Shown piece after piece: positions 36,601 through 45,939 of a stretch of DNA of 64,000 nucleotides. The notes under the pieces were generated by a model. It had not been told where the DNA came from, searched no databases, and saw only the letters and a program-made list of their open reading frames with translations. The stretch lies in NCBI GenBank assembly GCA_905221605.1, contig CAJNDS010002162.1, positions 301,281 to 365,280 of the forward strand, given 5' to 3'. Each line of letters opens with the position of its first letter. The stretch's first letter is position 1. Both the position numbers and the translations under genes were made by a program. This DNA is from Symbiodinium natans (Eukaryota; Sar; Dinophyceae; Suessiales; Symbiodiniaceae).

Positions 36601-37940
36601 TGAGCCACAGGAGGAAGAAGGAATAATTATCCTTTGACAACTGACAAGCAGTTGTGACACTTATTGTGCAGGGGTTCCTGAATATTGGGGTACGCGGACT
36701 GACATGATTGTGCACGAGTGTCCTCACAACCCCAGCAACAAGCCCTAAATTTAACCCCTAACCCCTAAACCCTAAAACCCTTACGGAAGCTCACACCCAG
36801 GGGCCATGAAGGGAAGCACGGCCGAGAGGATGAGTGCAAGCAACCAGCCAAGGCCGAAAGCACAGGCGAATCCCCCCAGAAATGCTGACGAAGCCATCAC
36901 ACCTCGAAGCTGGACCCAGGAGTAACCCAAGAATAGGAAGGGTGCCCTTTTTCGATTAAACGGGCTTATGAGGGAACCCAAAGCCTAACAAAAAGGGAAC
37001 AACGGCCTGGGGCCTACTCTGGGTCCTAGGACGGCGTATCAAGGGAACCTGGATCTTTTAGCGGCTTACGCAAGGTGACTCGGAATCCTCACGGCCTCCA
37101 CCATGTAACCGCAGCTTAAGCATGCTTAAGCAATGCACGGCCAAAACTACGGCAACCGAGAACCCGAGCGTATGAGGTGGGTGCAAATGTTGCCAAGTCC
37201 AACCCAGGGACCGTTACCGAACTTATCAGAAAAGGCGTCTTGGATCTTGGACAAGTCGTCCTGAATCTCGGCCGACAAGGCTGACACTTCCCTGGTGTCG
37301 AACCAGCCGACGTCCTGGTGCAGCACATCTTGGAAATACCTTATTCTGAACTTAGCAAAAAATTGATGTTAGCTGTTTCTTAGGTAGTATAGTGCCCAAA
37401 AACTAAAAACTATTTCCAAGTATCCCTAAGATACATTATTCTGAACTTCATGGTCTGCGAGTCGGAGAAGATCTTGAAGCAGGCCCCTTGCAGTGTTGCC
37501 GCCACCAGAGCTCCTCCGCCCACGGCACACATGATGAGGCAGAGGCGCTCGGTTTCCCGCTGGACCTCCTCCTCACTCCCTCCGAGAGCATCGATAAGGT
37601 CACCGAAGATGACGACGAGGAGCGGCTGTGCGATCCCGTGGCACATGGCACAGAGCAAGCCGACGACCAAAACCAGAGCCTCCACGCCATCCACCTGAGA
37701 GAAGAGCTTGCCAAGTGTCGCCTTTGTGGGCTTGGCTTTCACAGGCTCTGCCACCTCCTCTGGCACTGCCGGCGCGTCCTCCTCTTTATCGACTGCCTCC
37801 ACGGCATCTGTCGGGGCTGTTTCGTCGGGCGACTCCACTTGGGTGGACCCCGGCAAGTCAGTCTCGGCTGCTGGCGTGGGTTCTGCGGGGATGGTCACTG
37901 TGTCTTTCTCATCGATTATGGCAGGCTCACAGCACTGCAT
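23815..37940 (-). CDS. ABCB-type full ABC transporter (P-glycoprotein/MDR-like), 31 exons
   Basis: This is a membrane exporter with two transmembrane domains and two ATP-binding domains (TMD1-NBD1-TMD2-NBD2), the ABCB/P-glycoprotein layout. I rebuilt it by matching translated pieces to conserved family blocks. Exons run 37940-37435, 37339-37218, 36902-36797, 36406-36349, 35883-35833, 35517-35453, 35261-35115, 34858-34757, 34611-34548, 33768-33727, 33542-33350, 33224-33134, 32991-32905, 32711-32608, 31581-31533, 30862-30779, 30586-29719, 29595-29423, 29237-29003, 28835-28764, 28579-28508, 28057-27976, 27741-27677, 27543-27432, 27081-26991, 26467-26397, 25963-25925, 25228-25200, 24736-24683, 24264-24190 and 23913-23815. 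They total 4008 nt, giving 1335 residues, slightly longer than the usual 1280. The start is the ATG at 37940 because conserved sequence begins after it; an in-frame ATG also lies at 38063. The end of exon 7 is the least certain junction. The substrate cannot be told from sequence. Confidence 0.95.
23979..24028. repeat. (TA)n microsatellite in ABC transporter intron 30
   Basis: Two (AT)n runs around ATAGATATAGATTTTT; self-complementary. Confidence 0.9.
24099..24183. mobile_element. Family A element, copy 3, one end missing (ABC transporter intron 30)
   Basis: Begins TTGGGGATGTTCCCCC and has the CTAGCAGGCCTTC ... CTATGAAGGACC subterminal pair, but the last 20 or so bases of the second end are absent. 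The truncated end lies within 7 nt of the exon 30 donor. Confidence 0.75.
24329..24388. mobile_element. Family C element in ABC transporter intron 29
   Basis: Shares CTTTGGAGTAGACCCTGGAA and AAAGTATAGTACTCCAAAAC with the 17.8-kb copy, with a shorter interior. Confidence 0.65.
24605..24862. repeat. Opposed CCCTAAA and TTTAGGG arrays flanking ABC transporter exon 29
   Basis: CCCTAAA at 24605-24662, exon 29 at 24683-24736, then TTTAGGG from 24758. The exon is bracketed by inverted telomere-like tracts only tens of bases away. Confidence 0.95.
26068..26360. repeat. Degenerate CCCTAAA array with CCCCAGGTAA variants (ABC transporter intron 26)
   Basis: CCCTAAA units punctuated by a recurring CCCCAGGTAACCCTAAA motif, a higher-order pattern of about 30 bp not seen in the other arrays. 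Confidence 0.9.
26900..26972. repeat. (CT)n/(CACT)n tract in ABC transporter intron 25
   Basis: About 70 bp of CTCTCT and CACTCACT. On the coding (minus) strand this is GAGAGA directly after the exon 25 donor region. Confidence 0.9.
28099..28178. mobile_element. Family D element in ABC transporter intron 21
   Basis: Ends GGTTCCGAGAATAGGGTACT and GGGTACCCCTATTTTGGGAA with a central GGGGATTCTAGTCTA. It lies directly next to a telomere-like tract. Confidence 0.7.
28508..29595 (-). CDS. ABC transporter exons 18-21: TMD2 and entry to NBD2
   Basis: Exon 18 (from 29595) carries the long intracellular helix ending [18 protein letters not shown]. Exon 19 (29237-29003) has two membrane helices, including [19 protein letters not shown] and [16 protein letters not shown]. 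Exon 20 continues with [15 protein letters not shown], and exon 21 with [17 protein letters not shown], the start of the second ATP-binding domain. The exon 18/19 junction needs a GC donor (AC|GCTGGT), which restores the family spacing MYTTSMQ exactly. Intron 21 contains a family D element at 28099-28178. Confidence 0.93.
29597..29713. mobile_element. Family B element forming intron 17 of the ABC transporter
   Basis: The ends are inverted repeats: TAGACCCAGGAGTAACCC at one end and GGGTCCCA, preceded by GAGTCC, at the other. The interior has the family B pattern AAAGGGCACCCTTTT ... AAGGGAACC ... GGAAATAAGGG. It is bordered by a perfect 6-bp direct repeat GGCACC (29591-29596 and 29714-29719). 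The intron (29596-29718) is this element plus part of the duplications: on the minus strand the GT donor lies in one copy, while the acceptor AG is formed by the element's terminal A and the first G of the other copy. Removing it restores LGT|VPIMV exactly. Confidence 0.9.
29719..30586 (-). CDS. ABC transporter exon 17: end of NBD1, linker, start of TMD2
   Basis: This is by far the largest exon (868 nt). It begins with the end of NBD1 including the H-loop histidine ([17 protein letters not shown]). A highly charged linker follows, rich in Glu, Lys and Arg around residues 690-740, the place where P-glycoproteins are phosphorylated. Next come the first helices of TMD2 ([18 protein letters not shown], then [19 protein letters not shown]) and the coupling helix [16 protein letters not shown]. 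It ends ...ALVMLGT directly before intron 17, which consists of one family B element. The antisense reading frames over this exon are shadows. Confidence 0.95.
30640..30745. repeat. CAA/CAG-type trinucleotide tract in ABC transporter intron 16
   Basis: Repeating CAACAG, CAGCAG and CGGCAA units, reading as TTG/CTG on the coding strand. It lies between exon 16 and exon 17. Confidence 0.9.
30779..33542 (-). CDS. ABC transporter exons 11-16: first nucleotide-binding domain
   Basis: NBD1 binds and hydrolyses ATP in the cytosol. Exon 11 opens with VHDNKPAI and ends inside Walker A: it supplies GESGSG and exon 12 supplies KST. Exon 13 has the Q-loop ([17 protein letters not shown]), exon 14 the helical region, exon 15 the ABC signature LSGGQKQR, and exon 16 Walker B plus D-loop ([12 protein letters not shown]). 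All catalytic residues are present, so this half looks active. Donors here are GC (intron 11), GA (12, 13, 15, 16) and GT (14); every acceptor is AG|G. Intron 14 contains a family A element at 31728-31814, and intron 16 contains a CAA/CAG-type trinucleotide tract. Confidence 0.94.
31728..31814. mobile_element. Family A element, copy 4 (ABC transporter intron 14)
   Basis: Ends TTGGGATGTTCCCCC and GGGGAACATCCCAA. The flanks GGTTTAGT and GCTTTAGA match at 6 of 8 positions. Confidence 0.85.
32161..32234. repeat. Poly(G) tract with scattered A
   Basis: About 74 bases that are almost all G, in ABC transporter intron 14. The exact length in the assembly may be unreliable. Confidence 0.9.
33727..37940 (-). 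CDS. ABC transporter exons 1-10: N-terminal tail and TMD1
   Basis: Exon 1 encodes an acidic, proline-rich cytosolic tail of about 75 residues, then TM1 (near residues 87-118, ending in the family-typical FGDLIDAL) and TM2 (near 133-155). Exon 2 carries the coupling-helix motif [10 protein letters not shown], and exon 3 the helix [15 protein letters not shown]. Exons 4-6 carry the intracellular helices up to [10 protein letters not shown], exon 8 [10 protein letters not shown], and exons 9-10 [13 protein letters not shown] followed by [14 protein letters not shown]. Intron 1 is flanked by a 13-bp direct repeat (AAGTTCAGAATAA). The canonical GT donor chosen for exon 7 (35114) adds about 11 residues compared with plant homologues, so either this junction or a real insertion needs checking. 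Intron 5 can be read with a GA donor after 35833, matching family length, or with a GT donor after 35830, adding one residue. Confidence 0.9.
36911..37022. mobile_element. Family B element in ABC transporter intron 2
   Basis: It starts TGGACCCAGGAGTAACCC and ends GGGTCCTA, with the internal AGGGTGCCCTTTTT and AGGGAACCC blocks of family B. Its end lies 8 nt from the splice acceptor at 36903/36902. No clean target duplication was found, so this copy may be older or rearranged. Confidence 0.8.
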
Positions 37941-38783
37941 GGAACCAGCCAAGGGGAGGGTCTGGAACGAAGGTGAATGCTTGAACCGAGGCTCGTGCGC
38001 ACGGAGAGAGCTTCGTACAGAACAGCACGCAGTTTGAAATCTCCACAGGTAAACCTCCGGCATCCCATTGTGCTGTTCAGATTACGTAAAGCATTCATTA
38101 AATTACCCCTCGAAAACACCAACGAAAGAGCATATCAGGCGTCCGCTGACAGTGAGTGCATTGGAGAATCAGGATGCGTCAGCAGGCCTTGTAACATCTG
38201 CATAAGCAACCTGAAGAGGACGTCGTTTCAGGGACGACAGGGCCATGCCGATGCGGCTCTTGAGAATCACGAAGCTCAAGCTGAACCCGAGATCCAGGTC
38301 AAACCTTAAACTACGACCCCCCCACCCCCCACCCCCAACCAAACCTTATGCAGACGCCTCAACGAAACCCGACCCCACACCCTGAACCCTAACAAAAAGA
38401 AGGCTGAACCAAGAGAAGCTCAACCCAACAAAACCCTAAACCCTAAACCCAGAATTCTAACACTGCGCCGCCTGCCCCCGAGGCACAGAGCCAGCACGCC
38501 GACTGCAGCCCTTACTCCGTGCGCTGATGTTTGGTGAGCGTCCTCGGACTGACGGGTTTAGGGTTTATGTTTTAGGGTTTAGGGTTTAGGCGGGTTTAAC
38601 TAGGGTCTAGGGTTCATAAGGGTCAAGGTTTGCAGTCGGGAGTAGTTCAAGCCCAACAGCCCCTTGCAACACTGCACTCGAAGCTCCAAACGCCTGAATC
38701 CTGAACCCTGGCTGCCCCCGCAGAGCCCATCACCCATTGACGGACGGAATCTAAACCCGAAGCCCTAAAACAACAAAAAAGGG

Positions 38784-38962
38784 TCTGGGTTTAGGGTTAG
38801 GGTTTAGGGTTTAGGGTTTAGGGTTTAGGGTTTAGGGTTTAGGGTTTAGGGTTTATTAGGGTTTATAGGGTTTAGGGTTTAGGGTTTAGGGGTTAGGGGT
38901 TAGGGGTTAGGGTTTAGGGGTTGGGGGTTAGGGTTTAGGGTTTAGGGTTTAGGGTTTAGGGA
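38784..38962. repeat. Long TTTAGGG array upstream of the ABC transporter
   Basis: About 24 near-perfect TTTAGGG units with a few GGGGTTA variants, one of the longest tracts in the window. It is upstream of the transporter start on the coding strand. Confidence 0.95.
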
Positions 38963-40138
38963 ACGCTGAACGGAAGCCTCCCAGACCCCAGCAGCCTCTA
39001 CACCTCTACCTTGCCCACGGGATCCGAACAAACTCAACAAGGTTTTAGGGTTCTTCAGGGCCTTCATGGCTTTTGCTCTATGACTTCGCTTTGGGGCCTC
39101 ACTCTCAGGGTTCCCGCCTCAACGGCAGCACCAGCTACACACGCTCCGTGCTTTGCAGTTGGGGGTTTAGGGCTTACAAGGGTTTAGGTCCCCGGTCAAT
39201 CGCCTGGGGCTACAACCTCCCCATGTCTCTGATCCCCTATGTCTCCCTCAGCTCAAGCCACATGCCCTAAACCCAAAACCCTAAACTGCCTGAAGCCTAC
39301 ATGCCTGAAGCCGATGAAACCTAAACTTTGCATAAGCCTGGAAAGCCTTGCCTGCTTTGTGAGTCGAAAGTGTTGGGGCCCTTGCATGCTCGTGCAGGGT
39401 GAGTAGTAAGATCGGGTGGTCGTGCCGAAGGTGTAGCTTTGTTGCACCTGAGAAGCAGGGTGTGCCCCTAAACCCTAAACCCTAAACCCTGAACCCTAAA
39501 CCCACAACCCACTAAACCCTAAACCCCCAAGCCCCAAAACTCTAAACCCTAATTATAGTTGGGAGCGAACCGGGGAGCGGACCCCCTGAACGTTCCCAGC
39601 CTGAAGGACGGCTAGCCCTCCCCAGCCCCCCCGCCAAAACAAAAAACAAATGAGGCAAAAAAAGGCTCGATGCCAAACTCGGTGGCCGTTCAACGGGGTT
39701 TGTAAGAAGGAATCCTGGCCGCAGAAAGGGGAATCAGGAAATGGATTGCTGCGGAGAGGGTCCACAAGATCGACCATAGCCTCAAGAAGCCGGATCCGCT
39801 GCTTCAGCGAAATAAACGCACTTTGGGGGTGGTGGGGGGAGGGGGGGGGGTCTGTATTCGTTTATCTCTGAACCCGACAATTTACTGAAAGCCCTAAAGT
39901 GCAGCCTGTGCGGGATGCTCCACACCCTACAGACGACCTGGCAAAACACTAGAAACTGCCTCTGAGTGCTGGACCTCCCAGAACTGAGAAAACCTGGCGA
40001 CGGGGGATGGCTTGGAACCTCAGGGCCTCGGGGCTTTCAGAGTTTTAAGGTTCAGGGGTTTTGGGCTTGAAGGTTTGGGTTAGGATTGGCGTGCCTCCTT
40101 TCGTATGATCCATCCCCGCCCGAAGAATTAGCACACCA

Positions 40139-40370
40139 AGCCCCCCACCCCCACCCCCACCCCACCCCCACCCCACCCCCACCCCACCCCCACCCCCACC
40201 CCCACCCCCACCCCACCCCCACCCCACCCCACCCCCACCCCACCCCCACCCCACCCCACCCCCACCCCACCCCACCCCCACCCCACCCCACCCCCCCCCA
40301 CCCCACCCCACCCACCCCCACCCCACCCCCACCCACCCCCACCCCACCCCCACCTCCCCCAACCCCCCCT
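40139..40370. repeat. CCCCAC/CCCCCAC minisatellite
   Basis: About 230 bp of alternating CCCCAC and CCCCCAC units on the plus strand. The opposite strand is made of G4/G5 runs and could form G-quadruplexes. Pro/His and Gly/Trp/Val frames here are artefacts. Confidence 0.95.
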
Positions 40371-40561
40371 ATCCCCCGGCACAAAAAAGAAAAGACAGAA
40401 TCCAAACCTGACTCCAGATCCCGAGCTGAAGACACCAACACAAGCCCTAATCCAAACCCTAAACCCTAAACCTCAATCCAAACCCAAGCCCTTAACCCAA
40501 GCCATTGATAGCTCTCCTGGTAGCTTTGAAAGCTTGGCCCAGGATCCTACAGTAAACCTTA

Positions 40562-40696
40562 CAACCCTAAACCCTAAACCCTAAACCCTGAACCCTGAAC
40601 CCTGAACCCTAAACCCCAAACCCCAAACCCCAAACCCCAAACCCCAAACCCCAAACCCTAAACCCTAAACCCTAAACCCTAAACCCTAAACCCTAA
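40562..40696. repeat. CCCTAAA array
   Basis: CCCTAAA, CCCTGAA and CCCCAAA blocks, homogenised in runs. Separated by one exon-like island from an array in the opposite orientation (40798-40920). Confidence 0.95.
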
Positions 40697-40765
40697 GCAT
40701 GCCAGGAGTACGACTTGGAGCAGGGATCCGAGGCCATGGAGGGCCCCAAGTAGGCCGAGGGATCC
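40690..40765 (-). CDS. Candidate minus-strand exon
   Basis: A GC-rich island between two long telomere-like arrays reads DPSAYLGPSMASDPCSKSYS after a CTGCAG acceptor. The function is unknown. It may belong to the same gene as the 44-kb exons. Confidence 0.35.
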
Positions 40766-40797
40766 TGCAGTAGCCATGGCTATCCGGGAGGATTTTG

Positions 40798-40920
40798 GGG
40801 CTTAGGGTTTAGGGTTTAAGGGTTAAGGGTTAAGGGTTTAGGTTCAGGGTATCTAGGGTTTAGGGTTTAGGGTTTAGGGTTTAGGGTTTAGGGTTTAGGG
40901 TTTAGGGTTTAGGGTTTAGG
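40798..40920. repeat. TTTAGGG array
   Basis: Near-perfect TTTAGGG units, inverted relative to the array at 40562-40696. Confidence 0.95.
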
Positions 40921-43072
40921 GGGTCTTTTTGGGGGTCTATGTAGGGTGGGTCGGCAGAAGCAAACAACCAGTTGTGAGGGTTTCAGGGGATTGCGGGTTC
41001 AAGAAGTGAGGGGCTATTTCAACGAGAATGGACGATTTCATGCTGCTGAACAGAAACCTGCAAATAGAGTTGCGCCCAGCTTACTCGTCGCTCCTCGTCG
41101 CTGGCCGGGTCGTAACCCACAGACCACCCTGCCAAGAAGATTGGTTTCAATATGTGCCGCACTTAGGACGTGTACCCTCCAGACTGCAGTGATGGCTCGC
41201 AGGTTTTTAGTGCCTAGTTTAAAGGTCCTGCATTGACATGGGAACCAGAAGAAGTACACCTCTAGCCAGAAATCCCCTACTCCTTACAACAGTTACCTAA
41301 AGCCTGTCACGATGTCACTGACATTCACTGACCCAAATTTGGGGTGCTGGGTTCAGGGCTGGGGAGTGTGCGTGGCCATCTGCAGCGGCACGTCTGCAGC
41401 AACTGTTGTTTGGCCAAGCAATCGGATTCGAAGCCGAGTCTGAGATCCTACTCCCCAGACTCTGCAGACCAATAACTTGCGTTCGAATCAAGCATCTGAT
41501 GGAATCCAACAGGTACTCCAAACCAGTCAACCTGCATCCGAAGCTGACATCCTGCTGACATCCTGAACACTTCCATTGCCTACCAAAAGCCCTGAGTTCT
41601 CAGCCCCCTCTGTCCCCCACCACCCCTCCCCCCGACTCCTAGGAAAACCCTCGCCCCCTGCCCAAACCCAAAACCCCCACCTTTTTTCGGGTTCTTGTGG
41701 TAGAAGATATGAAGGGTCCCACGCGCAGAGGGTACCACCTGCTGCAAAGCGAGGCGACATGGGGCTTGGGGGTTAATAAATTATAGTCTATAGCAGACAG
41801 AAGAGTTCCCAGAACTGCGCTTTTAGGGCTTTAAGGTTTGCAGGTTTGGGCCTTAAACTCTAGGTGTACTTCGGCGACTGGTTGCCATGAAGTCATCGAA
41901 CGACCTTTGGTAGTGCCCCTTCAAAACCCAGTAGTGAAGCGGGTTTCTACATGCGCAAGAAGTGTACGAAGAAGCTTATCCCACATGAAACAACCCCCTA
42001 AACCATCAAATCAACAGAAGAAAAGGCCCTTGAGCAAACCATGCAACCCAGGAAACACAGTTCATCCGGCATTGATAACTATGGTACTGCTGGCAAACCA
42101 GCATCTTGTCAAGAAGCAGAAATCCCACAAACATCCACAAAACCCTCAACCAGAACCTTAGCCTGACACCCGAAAAACCGTTAAGCAAAGGAAAGCCGGC
42201 GGCCTTTCGGTAGACGTCCCGGTCGTTCGCCTTCTGATCCAAAAGGAGATACTCACCTCAAGATAGAGCTGTTTCTTTGCAGGCTTTGGAAGGTTCACCC
42301 TCCTGTAGTGTTTCTTTTCATCTTAGGGCAGATACATGGCCCCTTCATATGGGCCTCCCCTTACATACCCCTCATCAGAACCCTTGAAAGGAGGCCTGCC
42401 GCTGTAAGCCTTCCTTTCGGCGTGACGCTTGATTTCGAAATTGTAATTATAAATAAGTGCTGGGGTTCGAAGGCAAGCGTGGACGTTTTTCTATGTGTTG
42501 AACATCCGCAAAAAAAGGCGGGAACCCACCCATGCGTCAAACACAAACGGAGGCTGGCCGCGCTGAGCTGCCGAGTGGGAAGCAAGAGGCGTTCAAGAGT
42601 CGGATGAGTTCGAAGACACCAAAGCAAATTGTGCTGTCCTCTAACATGGAAAACAGAGTGCAAACGCAATCACCAGCTGCAGCCACACAATCAGAGGCAC
42701 CCAGGCCGACCTTCTTAGCAGGCAGGGGCCTGCCACCCGTACTCGGAAACTTCATTGGCAGTGCTGCAAGTAAGTAGGTAGGGAGAAGGCCGAATTGGCT
42801 GTCTGATGTTTTCTCGGATGCAAGGTCTGTCAGCGAGTCTGGAATCCTATAGCCATGAGCCCTCTAAAAGCCCTGACAAACTAGCCCTTCATCACCTTTC
42901 AGCGCCCAGCCCGATCAGAGCATCACATGCATGCGCGAAGCAGCTCAGGATCCCGCCATTTAGGTCCACTTCTGGGCTCCGGGTGATCATGATGTAGGTC
43001 CGGCAGACCTATTTTGCATGGTGCTTGGGCGACGGGTGAAGAAGACAGAGCTCCGCTCGAAACATCTCTAAA

Positions 43073-43105
43073 CCTATATATATATATATGTATATATATA
43101 TACAG
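43073..43105. repeat. (TA)n microsatellite
   Basis: TATATATA repeats around a single GTA. Confidence 0.9.
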
Positions 43106-43590
43106 ACCATGTTTGCCAGAACGTTAAACCTGCACGAGACAGCCGGGAAACATAAGTTGCTTACCTATCTTTCAAGGGTTAAGGCTACCAGGTCTAGGTG
43201 AATTTGGCAGTATTGGATGGTATGTATTGCCCATCTGGACATTGCCTTCTTCCACTCAGAGTCTCTTCCGAACTGGAGTTGTTTGCACACGGCGGGCTGC
43301 AGAGCCGTACAAGCCTAAGCTAAAACAATCTGCTTTCCGAGCTTCCGAGGCACTGCGACCCTCGCACGGACAACCATATTCGAAAGCTGCTGTGGTCTTT
43401 GGGGTTTAGGGTTTTGGAAAGAGGACGTTCATGAGTCCAAGTTTTTTGTAGTGAAGTTGAATGAGCCCCTTTTTTGCATCAGAATCGGCAGCAACAACGA
43501 TGGAAACAAAAACCCAGCGCTTGATTCTGCGCTCTTCCCGATTTTCGCATTTACCCGACGCCGAAAGCAGATCCTCTCAAGGCCCTAACC

Positions 43591-43686
43591 TTGGGATGTT
43601 CCCCCTTTATACTCGCAGTCCTTACTAGGGATTAATGTACCCCCCCCCCTATTATCATCCCTATTAAGGACTGCAAGCATACGGGG
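43591..43686. mobile_element. Family A element, copy 5, right end replaced by telomere-like sequence
   Basis: Begins TTGGGATGTTCCCCC and has the GCAGTCCTTACTAGGGAT and ATCCCTATTAAGGACTGC pair. It breaks off at ACGGGG and runs straight into AACCCTAAA repeats. Confidence 0.8.
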
Positions 43687-43689
43687 TAA

Positions 43690-43920
43690 CCCTAAAGGCT
43701 AAACCTTAAGCCCTAAACCCGCAACCCTAAACCCCTAACCCTAAACCCTACACCCTACACCCTAAACCCTAAACCCTAAACCCTAAACCCTAAACCCTAA
43801 ACCCGCACAGGTGGTCGAGGCCTTGGTTGCGTGGCCGGCGCCAGAGGCTCTGCCTGCTTACAGGCCCATACCCTCAACCCTAAACCCTAAACCCTAAACC
43901 CTAACCCCTAAACCCAAGAT
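43690..43920. repeat. CCCTAAA arrays around an exon-like island
   Basis: Arrays at 43715-43805 and 43873-43915 bracket a GC-rich island (43805-43870) that is open on both strands. Confidence 0.9.
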
Positions 43921-44194
43921 GGGATTCCTGACTTGCCTGACTCGCCACCCACTTCAGGGTCTAGGGTCTAGGGTTAGGGTTTAGGGTTTAGGGTTTAAGG
44001 TTTAGGGTTCAGGGGTTCAGGGTTTAGGGTTTAGGGTCAGTGTGTGGGTTCATCTGTAAAGGTGGCGTTAGGGACCGTTAGGGTTTATATGGCGTATGCA
44101 GAGTTCGTTGCTGGGGAGCACGTATGATTTCAGGGCTCAGGGTATGAGTGCCCTGAGCTCTACACCTTAAACACAAGAGCAAAGAGAACCAACC

Positions 44195-44965
44195 CTTGCC
44201 CGCAACGCCGGGTTCTTCCGGGCTTCCGGGCCTGCATAACTGAAGCACGTCGGCTTTTACGGAACCAGGCCCTGCGAGCCCGCTCCTCCAACCGAAACCC
44301 CCCCCCCCTCCCCCCCCGCCCCCGACCAAAAAAAAAAAACACACACACAGAGAAAAAAGAAACAAAACAAACTCCAGTTCCCCCAAAAGATCTGGACCTG
44401 CCTGGTGAAAGAGGTCCGGCTGCCGGACTTCCAGCGATGCCGCTGCCGCCTTGAAGCGCCAGACTCTTAAGGGCTAGGGCGTATAAGGTACTGAAGATAT
44501 GTATTCAAGGCCTGTGGTCTTCACACAGTTTAGGGGCTTAAATAATTTTAGTCTTTCAGCCCAGAGCCTTCAACCCTACGATAAGGGTCCCTGATGGCCC
44601 AAACCCTGCAAACGCTAAAGCCACTAATCCTCCCCCTCAAGAACCTGAAGAGGTACCCCCGCAACCCAAGAATACGAAGGTGATTTACTCCCCCTCAAGA
44701 ACCTGAAGAGGTACCCCCGGCAACCCAGGAATACGAAGGAGGTTGATAAGGGAATCCTGCCTTAAATACAGAGGGAGGGCGGTATCGCTGGAGTTACACC
44801 CCAAACCGCCCCTTATACCCCTATAAGCCCTATCATCTCTAAATCCTCGAAAGAGCGGAAAAGGGAAATGCTGGAGCACCCGGGGAGGCTAGTCTGCCCT
44901 GTGCCTCTAGGCCCAGAGACGGCAGCGGCGGCACCCGCCGTGACCGATGGCCCACCGCCTGGTTC
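44195..44965 (-). CDS. Unassigned basic protein, exon cluster
   Basis: Minus-strand islands with coding character: about 44965-44890 (GPSVTAGAAAAVSGPRG, or the overlapping frame starting AVGHRSRRVPPLPSLG), 44465-44404 (AAAASLEVRQPDLFHQ, bounded by AG|GC and a GC donor) and about 44290-44195 (RARRAWFRKSRRASVMQARK). No family is recognised; the last segment is strongly arginine-rich. Similar islands on the same strand follow at 43870-43805 and 40765-40690, so one long gene between DVNP and the transporter is plausible but unproven. Confidence 0.45.
44632..44745. repeat. Short tandem duplication (about 57 bp, two copies)
   Basis: CTCCCCCTCAAGAACCTGAA ... AATACGAAGG occurs twice in a row with a few differences. 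Confidence 0.85.
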
Positions 44966-45939
44966 AGGGTTGAGTCTGGTGTTGAATTAGGGTTTCGGGT
45001 TTTGGGCCCATTCTGGGTCATCAAAAAAGGAGTTGGGTTTAGTTTGGTGACTACTTGGGTTGATAGGGGTTCAGGCATGGGTTTGGTATCGAGAAAAAAA
45101 GGTTCAGCTAACCCGACTCTAATCCCTAAGCCCTTCCTGGGTTGGGCTACACATCTCACGCAAAGACTCAAAAAAGGGTGAGCCAGACCGCCTAGTGTAT
45201 CAGGTGTTTTGACAGTTTATAAGGCTTAGTGTGTGTGTGGCTCAGGCTGTAAGATGGGTTCAGGGCAGCGAGCTTGGGATGGTGGGGGATTCGGGGGAGG
45301 GCTTAGCCTGCAAGGACAAGGGTTTCGGGTTTCGGGTTTAGGGTTTAGGGTTTAGGGTTCGGGGGTAAGGGGCAGGAGGTCGAAAGTCGGGTGTTGAGGG
45401 CTTCGGGTTGCGTCAGGGTTGCTCGGGGTGCCTTGAACCATGACCATTAAAAAAAAAAACTGCAGGCTTCACTGCCCAACACCTACCAGGGTTACAGGGC
45501 TTAGAGGGCTTCGGCATTTACAGGGTTTAGAGGATGTTTTGGGTTTTTTTTGCGCTTTTCAAGGGGGCTCATGAGATTTCTTGATGTTAATCCTAAACCC
45601 TAAACCCTAAGCCCTAAACCCTAAACTCTAAAACCCCAAACCCTAAACCCTAAACCCTATAACCCTAACCCTAAACCCTGCAACCATGCACCCCATTATA
45701 ACCAGAACCATAAACCCTGAACCAGAACCCAATGCCAATATACCCTATAAACCCTAGGACCCCAAACGCTATAACCCTAAACCCTAAAACCTCAACCCTA
45801 AACCCTAAACCCCAAACCCTAAACCCTGAACCCTAACCCCTAAACCCCCAAGCCCAGGCCACCTCGGCTCACTGCCAAGTCACTTCTACGAATTCGCAGC
45901 CTCGGGGGAGTGAGCTTGGTGCTTGGAAGGATTTTGCGG

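Larger units (their letters stand above)
38100..44190. other. Repeat-dominated stretch upstream of the ABC transporter
   Basis: Long telomere-like arrays, the CCCCAC minisatellite, one family A copy and a (TA)n tract. Apart from the weak exon island at 40.7 kb nothing convincing was found; frames at 42.3-42.8 kb overlap on both strands and have no recognisable motif. Confidence 0.55.

Noticed and set aside
37488-38037. Three overlapping plus-strand open frames
   Set aside because: Antisense shadows of transporter exon 1.
38784-38962. Long TTTAGGG array considered as a chromosome end
   Set aside because: Unique sequence and genes continue on both sides, and nearby tracts have the opposite orientation.
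40086-40469. Pro/His-rich and Gly/Trp-rich open frames on both strands
   Set aside because: Direct translation of the CCCCAC minisatellite.
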